A stretch of 64,000 nt of DNA, taken from NCBI RefSeq assembly GCF_030540835.1, contig NZ_JAUOEK010000184.1, forward strand, positions 248,001 through 312,000. Reading direction: 5' to 3'. A program made the position numbers and the translations under genes. The notes under the pieces are model-generated. The model ran no database searches, was not told where the DNA came from, and saw only the letters and a program-made list of their open reading frames with translations. Shown here piece after piece: positions 43,716-53,011 of the stretch. The DNA is from Flavivirga aquimarina. Lineage in GTDB: Bacteria; Bacteroidota; Bacteroidia; Flavobacteriales; Flavobacteriaceae. Every line of letters begins with the position of its first letter. The stretch's first letter is position 1.

Positions 43716-43736
43716 GTGCAGTATTTTTCACTGAAA
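43716..43736 (-). promoter_or_regulatory. regulon motif, site C (before the propeller-cytochrome gene)
   Basis: On the minus strand TTTCAGTGAA-AAATA-CTGCAC. After 21 bases comes the -7 box TATATTTG (43694-43687), a full match to TAnnTTTG. The gene starts 80 bp further on. The rest of the 477-bp gap (43607-44083) holds only the terminator at 43954-44004. Confidence 0.7.
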
Positions 43737-43953
43737 TAAATTATACTTCGGTAATCTATGTAACCGAAGTATCATTTATGATATCAATTAGAATTTAAAT
43801 CTTGTTACAGCCCAAAAGCTATGGAAAGATTAATAATATATAAAAAATAAATTTTCACTCCCAACTGATGAATCTGTTATAAAATCAACTTTTTTTGGTG
43901 CTCAGGGAAGCCATTAAAAAATAGTCTATACCAATTTTCAACTATATATGATA

Positions 43954-44004
43954 TAAAAAAAGGGTTCAACTTTAATCTCGATGGCTATCGGAAAGTCAAA
44001 CCCT
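43954..44004 (-). terminator. intrinsic terminator after the 189-aa lipoprotein gene
   Basis: On the minus strand AGGGTTTGACTTT (44004-43992) pairs with AAAGTTGAACCCT (43973-43961), with one G-T or mismatch position in the arm, followed by seven T. It lies 79 bp after the gene's stop and upstream of site C, so it isolates the two transcription units. Confidence 0.8.
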
Positions 44005-44083
44005 TAATATTTTAACTTAAACACTTTGTGGAATAGTGTCTCGTTATTATTTCTTAGCTTGAATAACTAAAAAATATATAATA

Positions 44084-44653
44084 CTATTTCCAAGTAGCTG
44101 TTTTAGCTGCTTCAAATATTTTTTCTGCTTCTTCTAAAGAATATTCACTCATACTAAAACCAGAGTTCATTTCAATAGATTCTCCTTTGTCATTCATTTT
44201 AATATAATCAACAAAGTAATCTACATCTCCTCCAATAGCTGTTTTATAAATAAAACCATTAGCCTCTTCTTTAACTATTTCGAAACCTTCATCTTCCTCA
44301 CTTACTTCTTTATAATATGCAACTAGTTCTTCCAAAGACATTCCAGAAGCCTCACTATCCATATTTACTTCTAATTTAAATTTACCATTAGAGATAAGTA
44401 AACTTGTTGTTTTTACTCCATCAACTTCAGCGCCACCCATACCCTTTTTAATTTCAGCGCCACTTGGTGCTTGTATAATGGTAGGAATACCTTTTTCTGT
44501 TAAATCGTAGCTGGCTATAGCAGGAGCTTCTTCAACAGGAGTTTCTGTGCTACCTTTATTTTCAGAAAGGTTTTCTTTTTTAGTTTTTCCACCGCATGAT
44601 ACCAAAGAAGTTAAAATAATTAGGAAGGCGATTGATTTTTTTAGGTTTTGCAT
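44084..44653 (-). CDS. lipoprotein of unknown function
   Basis: A 189-residue protein with a lipoprotein signal (MQNLKKSIAFLIILTSLVSC). After a Glu/Lys/Ser-rich linker it has a single acidic alpha/beta domain (IIQAPSGAEIKKGMGGAEVDGVKTTSLLISNGKFKLEVNMD) of a kind that resembles small periplasmic stress or binding proteins. I do not recognise the family. It lies between the azurin gene (271 bp upstream) and the propeller-cytochrome gene. No regulon motif lies directly before it. Confidence 0.7.
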   Translation of the reverse strand: MQNLKKSIAFLIILTSLVSCGGKTKKENLSENKGSTETPVEEAPAIASYDLTEKGIPTIIQAPSGAEIKKGMGGAEVDGVKTTSLLISNGKFKLEVNMDSEASGMSLEELVAYYKEVSEEDEGFEIVKEEANGFIYKTAIGGDVDYFVDYIKMNDKGESIEMNSGFSMSEYSLEEAEKIFEAAKTATWK

Positions 44654-44924
44654 GATTTTGTAATTTTGGGGTTAAATAAATTTTAAGCAAAAATATCAAT
44701 TTATAATTAATGACAAAATTTTAATACTCTAATACAACTATTTTTTAATCCAGCAGGTCTTTATCCGGGTCTTTCTCTCCATGTATAAGTAGAAATTTAT
44801 CTGCTGAATTGGTTATCAAAAAAAGAAAATAAATTTTTTCTGCTTCACTTTAGCGAAGCATTAGTAGGTTAAACTACAATAAGTTTAGTTTAACTATTGT
44901 TTTTATTTCGTAAAATACAACGTA

Positions 44925-45446
44925 TTATTCTACAATAAATTTACCTTTCATTATAGCGTAATGCCCGGGAAAACTACATAAAAAATCGTAGGTTCCAGGT
45001 TCTGGAGCATCAAACTCAATGGTGGTTGTTTGTCCACCACCAATTAATTTAGTATGTGCAATAATATCATCCTTAAAATCAGCTGGAATATAGTCGGTAG
45101 CTTTAGAAGTGGCCGCCTTATTTCCAAAAGCAGCAACATTTACACCTTGCTTTAAAATAACAAGATTATGTCCCATAATATTAATAGCCATTTTACCTTT
45201 GTGTCTTAAGGTTATTTTTACTTTTTGACCTGCTTTTACCTTAATTTCAGATTTATCAAATTTCATCATATCATCACCAGAAATGACAATACTAGCTACA
45301 TTGTTATCTGTTTTAGTTTCAGTTTCTGTTTTATTTGTCTTTTTTTCATACGAAAAACCTTCTTTCTTTTTTTCTTCTTTGCCTCCACAACCTATTAGTA
45401 GCGTAAATGAAAAAATCGATAACGCAAAAAGTTTTACTGCTTTCAT
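44925..45446 (-). CDS. azurin-type blue copper lipoprotein
   Basis: A 173-residue lipoprotein (lipobox LIGC20) with a charged linker and a full azurin domain. The copper ligands are all visible: G92-H93 (MGHNLVIL), C157, H162 and M166 (CSFPGHYAIMKG). PADFKDDIIAHTKLIGGGQTTTIEF is also azurin-like. It should be a soluble-domain electron carrier tethered in the periplasm. It is preceded by site D, so it is probably made with the sugar dehydrogenases and accepts their electrons (inference). Confidence 0.93.
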   Translation of the reverse strand: MKAVKLFALSIFSFTLLIGCGGKEEKKKEGFSYEKKTNKTETETKTDNNVASIVISGDDMMKFDKSEIKVKAGQKVKITLRHKGKMAINIMGHNLVILKQGVNVAAFGNKAATSKATDYIPADFKDDIIAHTKLIGGGQTTTIEFDAPEPGTYDFLCSFPGHYAIMKGKFIVE

Positions 45447-45505
45447 ATTTGTTTTTTATTTATAAGATTTTAAAACCAAATATATGTATATAAAAACATA
45501 TATAA

Positions 45506-45526
45506 GTGCAGTATTTTTCACTGAAA
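45506..45526 (-). promoter_or_regulatory. regulon motif, site D (before the azurin gene)
   Basis: On the minus strand TTTCAGTGAA-AAATA-CTGCAC, identical in both halves and spacer to site C. The -7 box TATATTTG (45484-45477) follows after 21 bases, the same distance as at site C. The start codon is 30 bp further on. Confidence 0.72.
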
Positions 45527-45616
45527 AATATTGCACTTATATACAAATGATTGGTAGGTTTTTACGATTTTAATTAAAACGAAAATCTAGAAGTATACAT
45601 TAACGCTTTGTTTAAT

Positions 45617-47209
45617 CTATAAAATATAATCTGTACTAATAAAATTGGATGTCTTTTTCTCCAGCAACTCTTTTAAAATAGCGTTATTATAATCGTTGTC
45701 TTTTGATGCTACAAATGTTCGTATTGAAAACGATCGTAATGCATCATGTACACTTAAAGTACTAAATGCAGAATCTTTTCTTCCTGTAAACGGATAAACA
45801 TCAGGCCCTCTTTGGCAAGAACTGTTTAAATTCACTCTGCACACTAAGTTTACCAAAGTATCAATTAGAGGGGATAATGTATTTACATCTTTACCAAATA
45901 AACTTACTTGTTGTCCATAATTAGATGCTGCCATATCATCTAATGGTTCTTCAATATCTGTAAATGGAACAATAGGAACAAGAGGGCCAAACTGCTCTTC
46001 TTTATATATTCGCATCTCTTTATTAACAGGGTATAAAGCTGCCGGAAATATAAAATTCTCGCTAATTTCTCCTCCTTTATCATTCAGTATTTTTGCTCCT
46101 TTTTCTAGAGCATCGTCTATTAACTCACGAATATAAGCAGGTTTTTCTACTTCTGGAAGTGGTGTTAACTTAACACCCGGTTCCCACGGGTTTCCGAACT
46201 TAAGCGCATCTACTTTTGCAGAATAGCGTTTATTAAAATCATCTACAATCGACTCGTGTACATACAATACTTTTAAAGCAGTACAACGTTGTCCATTAAA
46301 AGACAGGGTTCCCGCTATACATTCGTTTACTGCTAAATCCAAATCGGCGTCTGGTAAAACTATCGCAGGATTTTTGGCTTCTAAACCTAACACCAAACGC
46401 AATCTATTTTTCTTTGGATGATTATTTTGAATGGCGTTTGCAGATTTACTATTTCCAATTAATGCTAATACATCTATTTTACCTGACTGCATAATTGGTG
46501 TTGCCAATACACGACCACGCCCATAAATAACATTTACAACACCTTTTGGGAAACTATTTTGAAAGAATTCTAACAAGGGTGTAATTAATAATACCCCTAG
46601 TTTAGCTGGTTTAAAAATTACAGGATTACCCATAATTAATGCGGGAATAAGTAATGTGAATGTTTCATTTAGCGGATAATTATATGGCCCTAAACACAAA
46701 ACAACGCCTAACGGGCCTCTACGTATGTGCGCATACACACCTTCATTCTTTTCAAATTTAGCCGAATCTCTATCAATTTGTTTATAAGCTTCGATAGTAT
46801 CGTATATATAATCAACTGTTCTATCGAATTCTTTTTCCGAATCTGGAAGATTTTTTCCTATTTCCCACATTAAAAGTTTTACGACTTCTTCTCGCTTGGT
46901 TTTCATTTGTTCAACAAACTTTTCCATGCAGGCTATTCTATCTACCACCTTCATAGTTGGCCATAAGCCTTGCCCTTTATCGTATGCTTTTGATGCTGAA
47001 TTTAAAGCTTCTAAAGCTTCTTTTTCACTTAATTGAGGAATGGTTCCTAATAAGGTTTGCTTGTAGTCTGCTGTCGAAGATATTGTAGAATATACTTCTG
47101 CTGTAGCGCCTTCCCAATTTTTTAATTCCCCATTTACTAAATAGGTCTTTTGATGCAATAATGATTTTATTTTATAAGCTTCTGGAATTTCTAAAAATGG
47201 CGTTTTCAT
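45617..47209 (-). CDS. gapN: NADP-dependent non-phosphorylating glyceraldehyde-3-phosphate dehydrogenase-like aldehyde dehydrogenase
   Basis: An aldehyde dehydrogenase of 530 residues. The catalytic Cys is C309 in [10 protein letters not shown] and the general base E277 in [40 protein letters not shown] is the nucleotide-side block. The C-terminal part [31 protein letters not shown] is characteristic of the GapN/ALDH11 group, which oxidises glyceraldehyde 3-phosphate directly to 3-phosphoglycerate and makes NADPH. I start at 47209 ([13 protein letters not shown]); the longer frame to 47248 adds an unlikely leader. It has no regulon motif. Confidence 0.82.
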   Translation of the reverse strand: MKTPFLEIPEAYKIKSLLHQKTYLVNGELKNWEGATAEVYSTISSTADYKQTLLGTIPQLSEKEALEALNSASKAYDKGQGLWPTMKVVDRIACMEKFVEQMKTKREEVVKLLMWEIGKNLPDSEKEFDRTVDYIYDTIEAYKQIDRDSAKFEKNEGVYAHIRRGPLGVVLCLGPYNYPLNETFTLLIPALIMGNPVIFKPAKLGVLLITPLLEFFQNSFPKGVVNVIYGRGRVLATPIMQSGKIDVLALIGNSKSANAIQNNHPKKNRLRLVLGLEAKNPAIVLPDADLDLAVNECIAGTLSFNGQRCTALKVLYVHESIVDDFNKRYSAKVDALKFGNPWEPGVKLTPLPEVEKPAYIRELIDDALEKGAKILNDKGGEISENFIFPAALYPVNKEMRIYKEEQFGPLVPIVPFTDIEEPLDDMAASNYGQQVSLFGKDVNTLSPLIDTLVNLVCRVNLNSSCQRGPDVYPFTGRKDSAFSTLSVHDALRSFSIRTFVASKDNDYNNAILKELLEKKTSNFISTDYIL

Positions 47210-47557
47210 TATTAAAGTTTTTACTGTCCTCAAATCAATAAAAAACACAAGTTTATTATTGATAATATAGAATTGTTAAAACCAAAGAAACTAAAATTAA
47301 GCTAGAATAAGCTTCAAAAACCTTTATAAATTAAAGGATTAAAACGAAAACGATTTCGGAAATATTAGTTTTAAAAACACTAAATAAGTACAGCTGAATT
47401 AATTTTTAATAATGATAAGTTATAAAGAAACCAGAATAATTTAAAGATGCTTTAAATTAGAAATTCTCAAAAATATATTGTAAAATAGCCGTTTCTTACT
47501 TAATTTTTTGGATGTTAATACCATAAATCAGATTTATATTTCATTAAAGAATATTTA
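47210..47557. other. 348-bp divergent intergenic region
   Basis: AT-rich gap between the gapN-like gene and the sigma-factor gene, which are divergent. I see no repeat, clear promoter match or structured leader. The promoters of both genes must lie here. Confidence 0.6.
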
Positions 47558-48154
47558 ATGTCACTTAAGCAAACATATAATGAAGCGTTACTGGTTAATG
47601 AGCTTATGCAGGGAAATAAAAAAGCCTTTCGAAAGCTATTTGATACGTATAGTAACGATTTATACAAATTTAGTTTGAGCATGGTTTGTTCAAAGGTTTA
47701 TGCAGAAGAAATCGTTCAAGATGTGTTTTTGAAGGTGTGGATTAAACGAGCGTCTTTAAATCCCGAAATGTCCTTCAAGTCTTATCTTTTTACAATTACT
47801 AGAAATCAAAACATCAAGTTTTTAAAGAAAGCCGCAAATAATCGAAAATTGCGAGAAGAAATTTTTTATAAGAGCCAAAAGTTTGCCAGCTCAACGGAAC
47901 TTTATATACGTGAATCTGAATTAGAATTATTAAAACAGGAAGCATTGGATAAGTTATCTCCTAAAAGACGAATAATTTTCGAAATGTCTCGAAATGAAGG
48001 TAAAAGTTATGAAGATATTGCAAACGAATTAGGCATTTCGGCTAACACAGTACGAAATCAAATGAGTAAAGCTTTAGAAACACTTCGTTTGTTCTTAATA
48101 GAAAATAAAGATATTGGTCTTGTACTTTTACTATTCTACAGACGTTGGTTGTAA
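47558..48154 (+). CDS. ECF-type RNA polymerase sigma factor
   Basis: A 198-residue sigma-70 family factor with region 2 (FRKLFDTYSNDLYKFSLSMVCSKVYAEEIVQDVFLKVW, residues 25-62) and region 4 (LSPKRRIIFEMSRNEGKSYEDIANELGISANTVRNQMSKAL, about 133-173). It is the Bacteroidetes FecI-like type. A FecR anti-sigma gene follows 191 bp later, then SusC with an STN domain, so it probably responds to polysaccharide bound at the outer membrane and drives the susCD operon. Confidence 0.9.
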   Translation: MSLKQTYNEALLVNELMQGNKKAFRKLFDTYSNDLYKFSLSMVCSKVYAEEIVQDVFLKVWIKRASLNPEMSFKSYLFTITRNQNIKFLKKAANNRKLREEIFYKSQKFASSTELYIRESELELLKQEALDKLSPKRRIIFEMSRNEGKSYEDIANELGISANTVRNQMSKALETLRLFLIENKDIGLVLLLFYRRWL

Positions 48155-48345
48155 CCTTTATATTAGTTCCCAGCACTTTTATTTTACTATATTTTTATAT
48201 TCAACAAAAGTTTTTATTTCTACTTAAACCTTAGGCACAATCTACCCTTTTGCCAGTTTCAATTATTTATTTTAAAATATTTACTAAAACCGAATAGTAC
48301 TTCGAGCAAGCTCAAAGGTATAATAATAGACATGCCATAATAAAA

Positions 48346-49518
48346 ATGATGAAATCGACCAAAATGAAAGAATTATTCAAAAAATATATTAAACGCGAAT
48401 GTAATGAAGAAGAGGTAAAGCAAATTGTAACTTATTTTCAGAATTCAGAAGATTTATTTGATGTTCCAACTATAGAGGCTATACATGACATGTTAGAAAA
48501 GTATCCCGATATAGAGGAAAAAACTGCCAATCGCATCTTTAACAAAATATTAGAAGTAAGCAAAGAAGAAAGCACTCCAACAAAAAAGATGCCTTCTGTA
48601 TGGAAATATGTAGCTGCAGCTATAGTTATCGGAGTATTGTCTACCACCTATATGTTTAGAGATAATATATTTGGTAAATCGGTAAAAACTGCTCCTATAA
48701 TTGTAAACAATAATATAGAAGCAGGTACAAATAAAGCAACCTTAATCTTAGAAGATGGCTCTGAGGTAGTATTGGAAAAAGGAAGCATTTACCAAACACA
48801 AAATGCAAACAGTAATGGAGAACAAATCGTATATAAAGCAAAAAACCAAGATTCAGCGGCATTAGTATACAATTATCTCACCATTCCAAGAGGCGGACAA
48901 TTCTTTGTCAAATTATCAGACGGTACACAAGTTTGGCTTAATTCTCAATCTCAACTAAAATATCCGGTGAATTTTAAAAAGGGCGAAACCCGTAAAGTAG
49001 AATTAGTTTATGGTGAAGCCTATTTCGATGTGTCACCAAGTACAGAACATAATGGCTCAAAATTCAAAGTGCTTAATCAAGCACAAATTATAGAAGTCTT
49101 AGGCACAGAATTCAATATTAAAGCTTATAACGACGAAGCAAATATTTACACCACTTTGGTAGAAGGAAGCGTTTCTATTAATACATCTACTTATAGCCAA
49201 ACGCTAGAACCTAGTGAGCAATCTATCCTAAATATTCAAAGTGATAATATTTCGGTTGCCCCAGTAAATGTATACAATGAAATATCATGGAAAGATGGCA
49301 TTTTTAGTTTTCGTAAAAAACCACTTATCGAGATTATGAAAGTGTTATCCCGTTGGTACGATATTGATGTCGATTTTGCTAACAAGGATATTGAGAAGGT
49401 TGGATTTAATGGTGTATTGGGCAAAGATCAAAAAATAGAAGACATATTAAAAACCATTAAAGATTTCGGAATCATTGAAGGTTATGAAATTATCGACAAA
49501 ACAATCATTTTAAAGTAA
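48346..49518 (+). CDS. FecR-family anti-sigma factor
   Basis: A 390-residue inner-membrane protein: an N-terminal cytoplasmic sigma-binding part (about 1-85), one transmembrane helix (YVAAAIVIGVLSTTYMF, about 87-103), and a periplasmic FecR domain (LTIPRGGQFFVKLSDGTQVWLNSQSQLKYPVNF, VELVYGEAYFDVSPS, FKVLNQAQIIEVLGTEFNIKAY) ending in a DUF4974 region (SFRKKPLIEIMKVLSRWYDIDVDF). It transmits the signal from the STN domain of the SusC receptor to the sigma factor. MKELFKKY, six codons later, is an alternative start. Confidence 0.92.
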   Translation: MMKSTKMKELFKKYIKRECNEEEVKQIVTYFQNSEDLFDVPTIEAIHDMLEKYPDIEEKTANRIFNKILEVSKEESTPTKKMPSVWKYVAAAIVIGVLSTTYMFRDNIFGKSVKTAPIIVNNNIEAGTNKATLILEDGSEVVLEKGSIYQTQNANSNGEQIVYKAKNQDSAALVYNYLTIPRGGQFFVKLSDGTQVWLNSQSQLKYPVNFKKGETRKVELVYGEAYFDVSPSTEHNGSKFKVLNQAQIIEVLGTEFNIKAYNDEANIYTTLVEGSVSINTSTYSQTLEPSEQSILNIQSDNISVAPVNVYNEISWKDGIFSFRKKPLIEIMKVLSRWYDIDVDFANKDIEKVGFNGVLGKDQKIEDILKTIKDFGIIEGYEIIDKTIILK

Positions 49519-49537
49519 AAAGTAAAGAAAGAAAAAA

Positions 49538-49582
49538 GAGAGCGAAGCTAAAGCATTTTGCGGTGACTCAACTTCGTCTCTC
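49538..49582 (+). other. stem-loop between fecR and susC
   Basis: GAGAGCGAAG (49538-49547) can pair with CTTCGTCTCTC (49572-49582) with one bulged base and a 24-base loop. There is no T run after it, so it is not an ordinary terminator. It may be a processing or attenuation site that sets the ratio of regulator to receptor. Confidence 0.35.
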
Positions 49583-49630
49583 CAATAAAGTAATAATTAA
49601 ACTAATGTCTAACTAATACAATGCTAATTT

Positions 49631-52600
49631 ATGAAAACTAAATTAATTATTGCCCGTTCTTTAATTCGAAAACGGCTACTACTAACAATCATGAAAACGT
49701 TTATTCTTTTATTATGTACAACCGTTTTTAGCTTTAATGTGGAGAATTCATTTTCTCAAGAACAAATAACAATTGATACAGATAAACTAGTATCGGTTGA
49801 TGAGGTCTTTTATATTATTCAAGACCAAACAAAGTATCGCTTTTTATACCCTCAAGATTTGTTTGCAAATGCACCTAAAGTGCAATTAAAAAAGGGAACT
49901 ATAAAAATATCTAAATTACTAAACCAAAGTTTTTCTGGTAGTAATGTCAATTTTGAGTTATCTAAAGATGATACCATAATTATTAAAGAAAAGTCAACAC
50001 CATCAATACTTCCCCCGGTAGACAATAAAAAAGCACAAGGCTTTCAAGTCTCAGGTAGTATTTTAGATGATAATGGGCAAGCCCTAACAGGTGCTAATAT
50101 TATTGAAAAAGGTACAACTAATGGGACACTAACAGATTTTGACGGTAATTTTTCGATAAATGTATCAAACGGATCGGCCATATTAGTAATATCTTATATT
50201 GGTTTTTTAACTCAAGAAATAGCGATTAATAATCAATCTAAGTTAACAATCAACTTAAAAGAAGATGCTGCCGATCTAGGAGAAATAGTTGTTATTGGAT
50301 ATGGATCAGTAAGAAAATCAGATCTTACGGGTGCAGTATCCTCTGTTTCTGAGGGTGAAATCACTCAAGTACCTGTATCTAGTGTTTCTAGAGCTTTACA
50401 AGGTAGAGTAGCAGGTGTTAATGTTAATCAAGCTTCTGGACAACCCGGGCAAAATGTTGTTATTCGTATACGGGGAAGTAATTCCATTAGTGGGGGTAAT
50501 AACCCGCTATATGTTGTAGATGGCTTTCCTTTAGATGAATTGGGGTCAGATTTAAATCCTGAAGATATTAAATCTATGGAAATACTAAAAGATGCATCTT
50601 CAACTGCAATTTATGGGTCTAGAGGAGCAAATGGTGTTATATTAATAACTACAAAACGAGGTTCTAATAACAAAATAAAAACGTCGTACCATGGTTTCTA
50701 TGGAACACAAAGCCTTAGGAAAAAAATCGATCTGCTAGATAGAGACTCTTATATTGAGATGGCTAATACTATAGCTGCCGAAGAAGGCAATCCTCCAGTG
50801 TTCAATACCAGCGATCTGGCTAATATACCTAACAACGATTGGCAAGATCTGGTATACAGAAATGCCATGATGCAAAATCACCAAATATCATTATCCGGAG
50901 GTAACGAAAACGTAAAATATTATACTTCTTTAAACTATCTAGACCAAGAAGGTATAATTAAAAACTCGGGATTTGATAGGTACAGTATCCGAGTAAACGG
51001 CGACGTAAAAATAACTGAAAAGCTTTCATTAAGAAATAATCTTGTTATTGCTTGGTCTGAATTCAACCAAACTTTTGATGACCGTGCTGACGGTTTTGGC
51101 GCCATTCCGTTTACAACTCTAGTAATGCCACCAACATCTCCAATTCTAGAAGATGATGGAAACTATTCGGTATTTTCCGGAGTGCCATGGGGCGGTACCA
51201 ATCCTGTAGGTTTTTCTGAAAACGACAAGTATCAAAGACTAAATACCAGAATACTTGGAAATATAGATTTAACATACCAAATAACAGACGGGTTAAGTTT
51301 TAAAACGAGTTTGGGTATAAATTCATTGAATACCACTACAAACACTTATAGGCCTATAGGAATCATTAGTACAGGTCCATCAGATGGTCAAGCATCAAAA
51401 TCATTTAGCAAGAACTTGAGTTTTATAAATGAAAACATATTAAACTATACGAAACAGTTTAACAAACATTCAATTGGTGCTTTAGCCGGTATAACATATC
51501 AAAAAGATAAATCTGATGGCTTATCTGCCAGTGCTTCAGGCTTTTTAACAGATGTATTCGAAAACAATGTTCTTCAATCAGCAAATACAATTAGCAATCC
51601 AACAACCAGCTATGAAGACTTTAGCCTCATCTCATATTTAGCAAGAGCAAACTATAGCTACAATGATAAATACTTGGCAACTTTTACGGGTAGATATGAT
51701 GGCTCGTCTAAATTTGGTAACAATAACAAATATGCTTTTTTCCCTTCTGCAGCTTTGGCGTGGAAAATTTCTAATGAGGACTTTTTAAGCAGTTCGGAAA
51801 ACATTAGTAATTTAAAATTAAGATTTAGTATAGGTAAATCCGGAAATCAAGCCATTAGCTCTTATCAAACACTTGCTCGTTTACAAAACACCACACCAAT
51901 TTTTGGAGACGGTCAAAATGTTGGTTTTGTATTAAGTGCGTTTGAAAATGCAGATTTAAAATGGGAAACCACAACAGCCAGTAACATAGGGATAGATTTA
52001 GGTTTACTAAACAATAGAATTAATTTTACAGCAGACTATTACGTTAAAAATACCGAAGACTTACTATTCAATGCTATTTTACCTACATCATCTGGTTTTA
52101 CATCCTCAGTTAGAAATGTTGGAGAAATGGGAAACAAAGGTTTTGAATTTGAACTTGCAACTAAAAACTTCGTTGGAGATTTTAAATGGGATACCAGCTT
52201 AAATATGAATTTTAACCGTAATAAAGTTAAAAGCCTAGGGAATGATGGTCTAGGTAACCCAATTGAACGAATTGACGCTCCTGGCTCTGGCGGAAACTGG
52301 TTCCCTCTGTTTTTAGGAGAAGCCGGACAGCAATTATACGGTTTTGAAATTGAAGGTATCTACGAAACAGATGCCGAAGCAGTCCAAAACGGAGAGCCCA
52401 GTAAAACAGCTGGAGATTACAGATATAGAGATTTAGACGGAAATGGTATTGTAAATAGTGACGACAGAAAGATATTGACCAATTTACAACCTGACTTTAC
52501 TTTTGGTATAAACAACAATTTTTCTTATAAAAACTTTGATCTTTCTATACTAGTGGTGGGGTCTGTTGGAAACGATATTGTTAATGAATTTTCCAAATAC

Positions 52601-52993
52601 TATACAGCGCTTACTGGCAACTGGAATGTTACTAGAGAAGCTTGGGAAAATAGATGGACAGGACCGGGGTCTGGCGGTACTTATGCAAAAGCATCATCAA
52701 ATGCCATAAACACAATAACATTTTCGGCACCAAATACCTTGTGGGTAGAAGACGGTTCCTATATTAAATTTAGAGATATCAAACTCGGTTATACACTACC
52801 AAAAAACATAACGGACAAAATCGGAATAGAGCATATTAGACTATATGCAAGTGGTCAAAACTTAATTACTATTACCAACTATTCTCACTATGATCCTGAA
52901 GCGGCATGGGAACGCGCTCCGGTTAATGGATGGGACAGAGGTGTTTACCCTTCAACAAAATCTGTGACTTTAGGGGTTCAAGTTGACTTTTAA
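49631..52993 (+). CDS. SusC/RagA-family TonB-linked outer-membrane protein with STN domain
   Basis: A 1120-residue importer. After the signal region (ILLLCTTVFSFNVENSFSQ) come an STN signalling domain (ITIDTDKLVSVDEVFYIIQDQTKYRFLYPQD, about 45-115), a carboxypeptidase-like domain (FQVSGSILDDNGQALTGANIIEKGTTNGTLTDFDGNF), the SusC plug with VVIGYGSVRKSDLTGAVSSV and IRIRGSNSISGGNNPLYVVDG, and a barrel ending in TLGVQVDF. The STN domain marks a receptor that talks to FecR. Some 20 N-terminal residues precede a second ATG (MKTFILLL), which would be the better signal start. Confidence 0.93.
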   Translation: MKTKLIIARSLIRKRLLLTIMKTFILLLCTTVFSFNVENSFSQEQITIDTDKLVSVDEVFYIIQDQTKYRFLYPQDLFANAPKVQLKKGTIKISKLLNQSFSGSNVNFELSKDDTIIIKEKSTPSILPPVDNKKAQGFQVSGSILDDNGQALTGANIIEKGTTNGTLTDFDGNFSINVSNGSAILVISYIGFLTQEIAINNQSKLTINLKEDAADLGEIVVIGYGSVRKSDLTGAVSSVSEGEITQVPVSSVSRALQGRVAGVNVNQASGQPGQNVVIRIRGSNSISGGNNPLYVVDGFPLDELGSDLNPEDIKSMEILKDASSTAIYGSRGANGVILITTKRGSNNKIKTSYHGFYGTQSLRKKIDLLDRDSYIEMANTIAAEEGNPPVFNTSDLANIPNNDWQDLVYRNAMMQNHQISLSGGNENVKYYTSLNYLDQEGIIKNSGFDRYSIRVNGDVKITEKLSLRNNLVIAWSEFNQTFDDRADGFGAIPFTTLVMPPTSPILEDDGNYSVFSGVPWGGTNPVGFSENDKYQRLNTRILGNIDLTYQITDGLSFKTSLGINSLNTTTNTYRPIGIISTGPSDGQASKSFSKNLSFINENILNYTKQFNKHSIGALAGITYQKDKSDGLSASASGFLTDVFENNVLQSANTISNPTTSYEDFSLISYLARANYSYNDKYLATFTGRYDGSSKFGNNNKYAFFPSAALAWKISNEDFLSSSENISNLKLRFSIGKSGNQAISSYQTLARLQNTTPIFGDGQNVGFVLSAFENADLKWETTTASNIGIDLGLLNNRINFTADYYVKNTEDLLFNAILPTSSGFTSSVRNVGEMGNKGFEFELATKNFVGDFKWDTSLNMNFNRNKVKSLGNDGLGNPIERIDAPGSGGNWFPLFLGEAGQQLYGFEIEGIYETDAEAVQNGEPSKTAGDYRYRDLDGNGIVNSDDRKILTNLQPDFTFGINNNFSYKNFDLSILVVGSVGNDIVNEFSKYYTALTGNWNVTREAWENRWTGPGSGGTYAKASSNAINTITFSAPNTLWVEDGSYIKFRDIKLGYTLPKNITDKIGIEHIRLYASGQNLITITNYSHYDPEAAWERAPVNGWDRGVYPSTKSVTLGVQVDF

Positions 52994-53011
52994 TAATTAA
53001 AAACTAAAAAA

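Noticed and set aside
44654-44924. A small gene or full AGACCTG element in the gap before the azurin stop
   Set aside because: Only a CAGCAGGTCT fragment is seen near 44751 and no convincing open frame.
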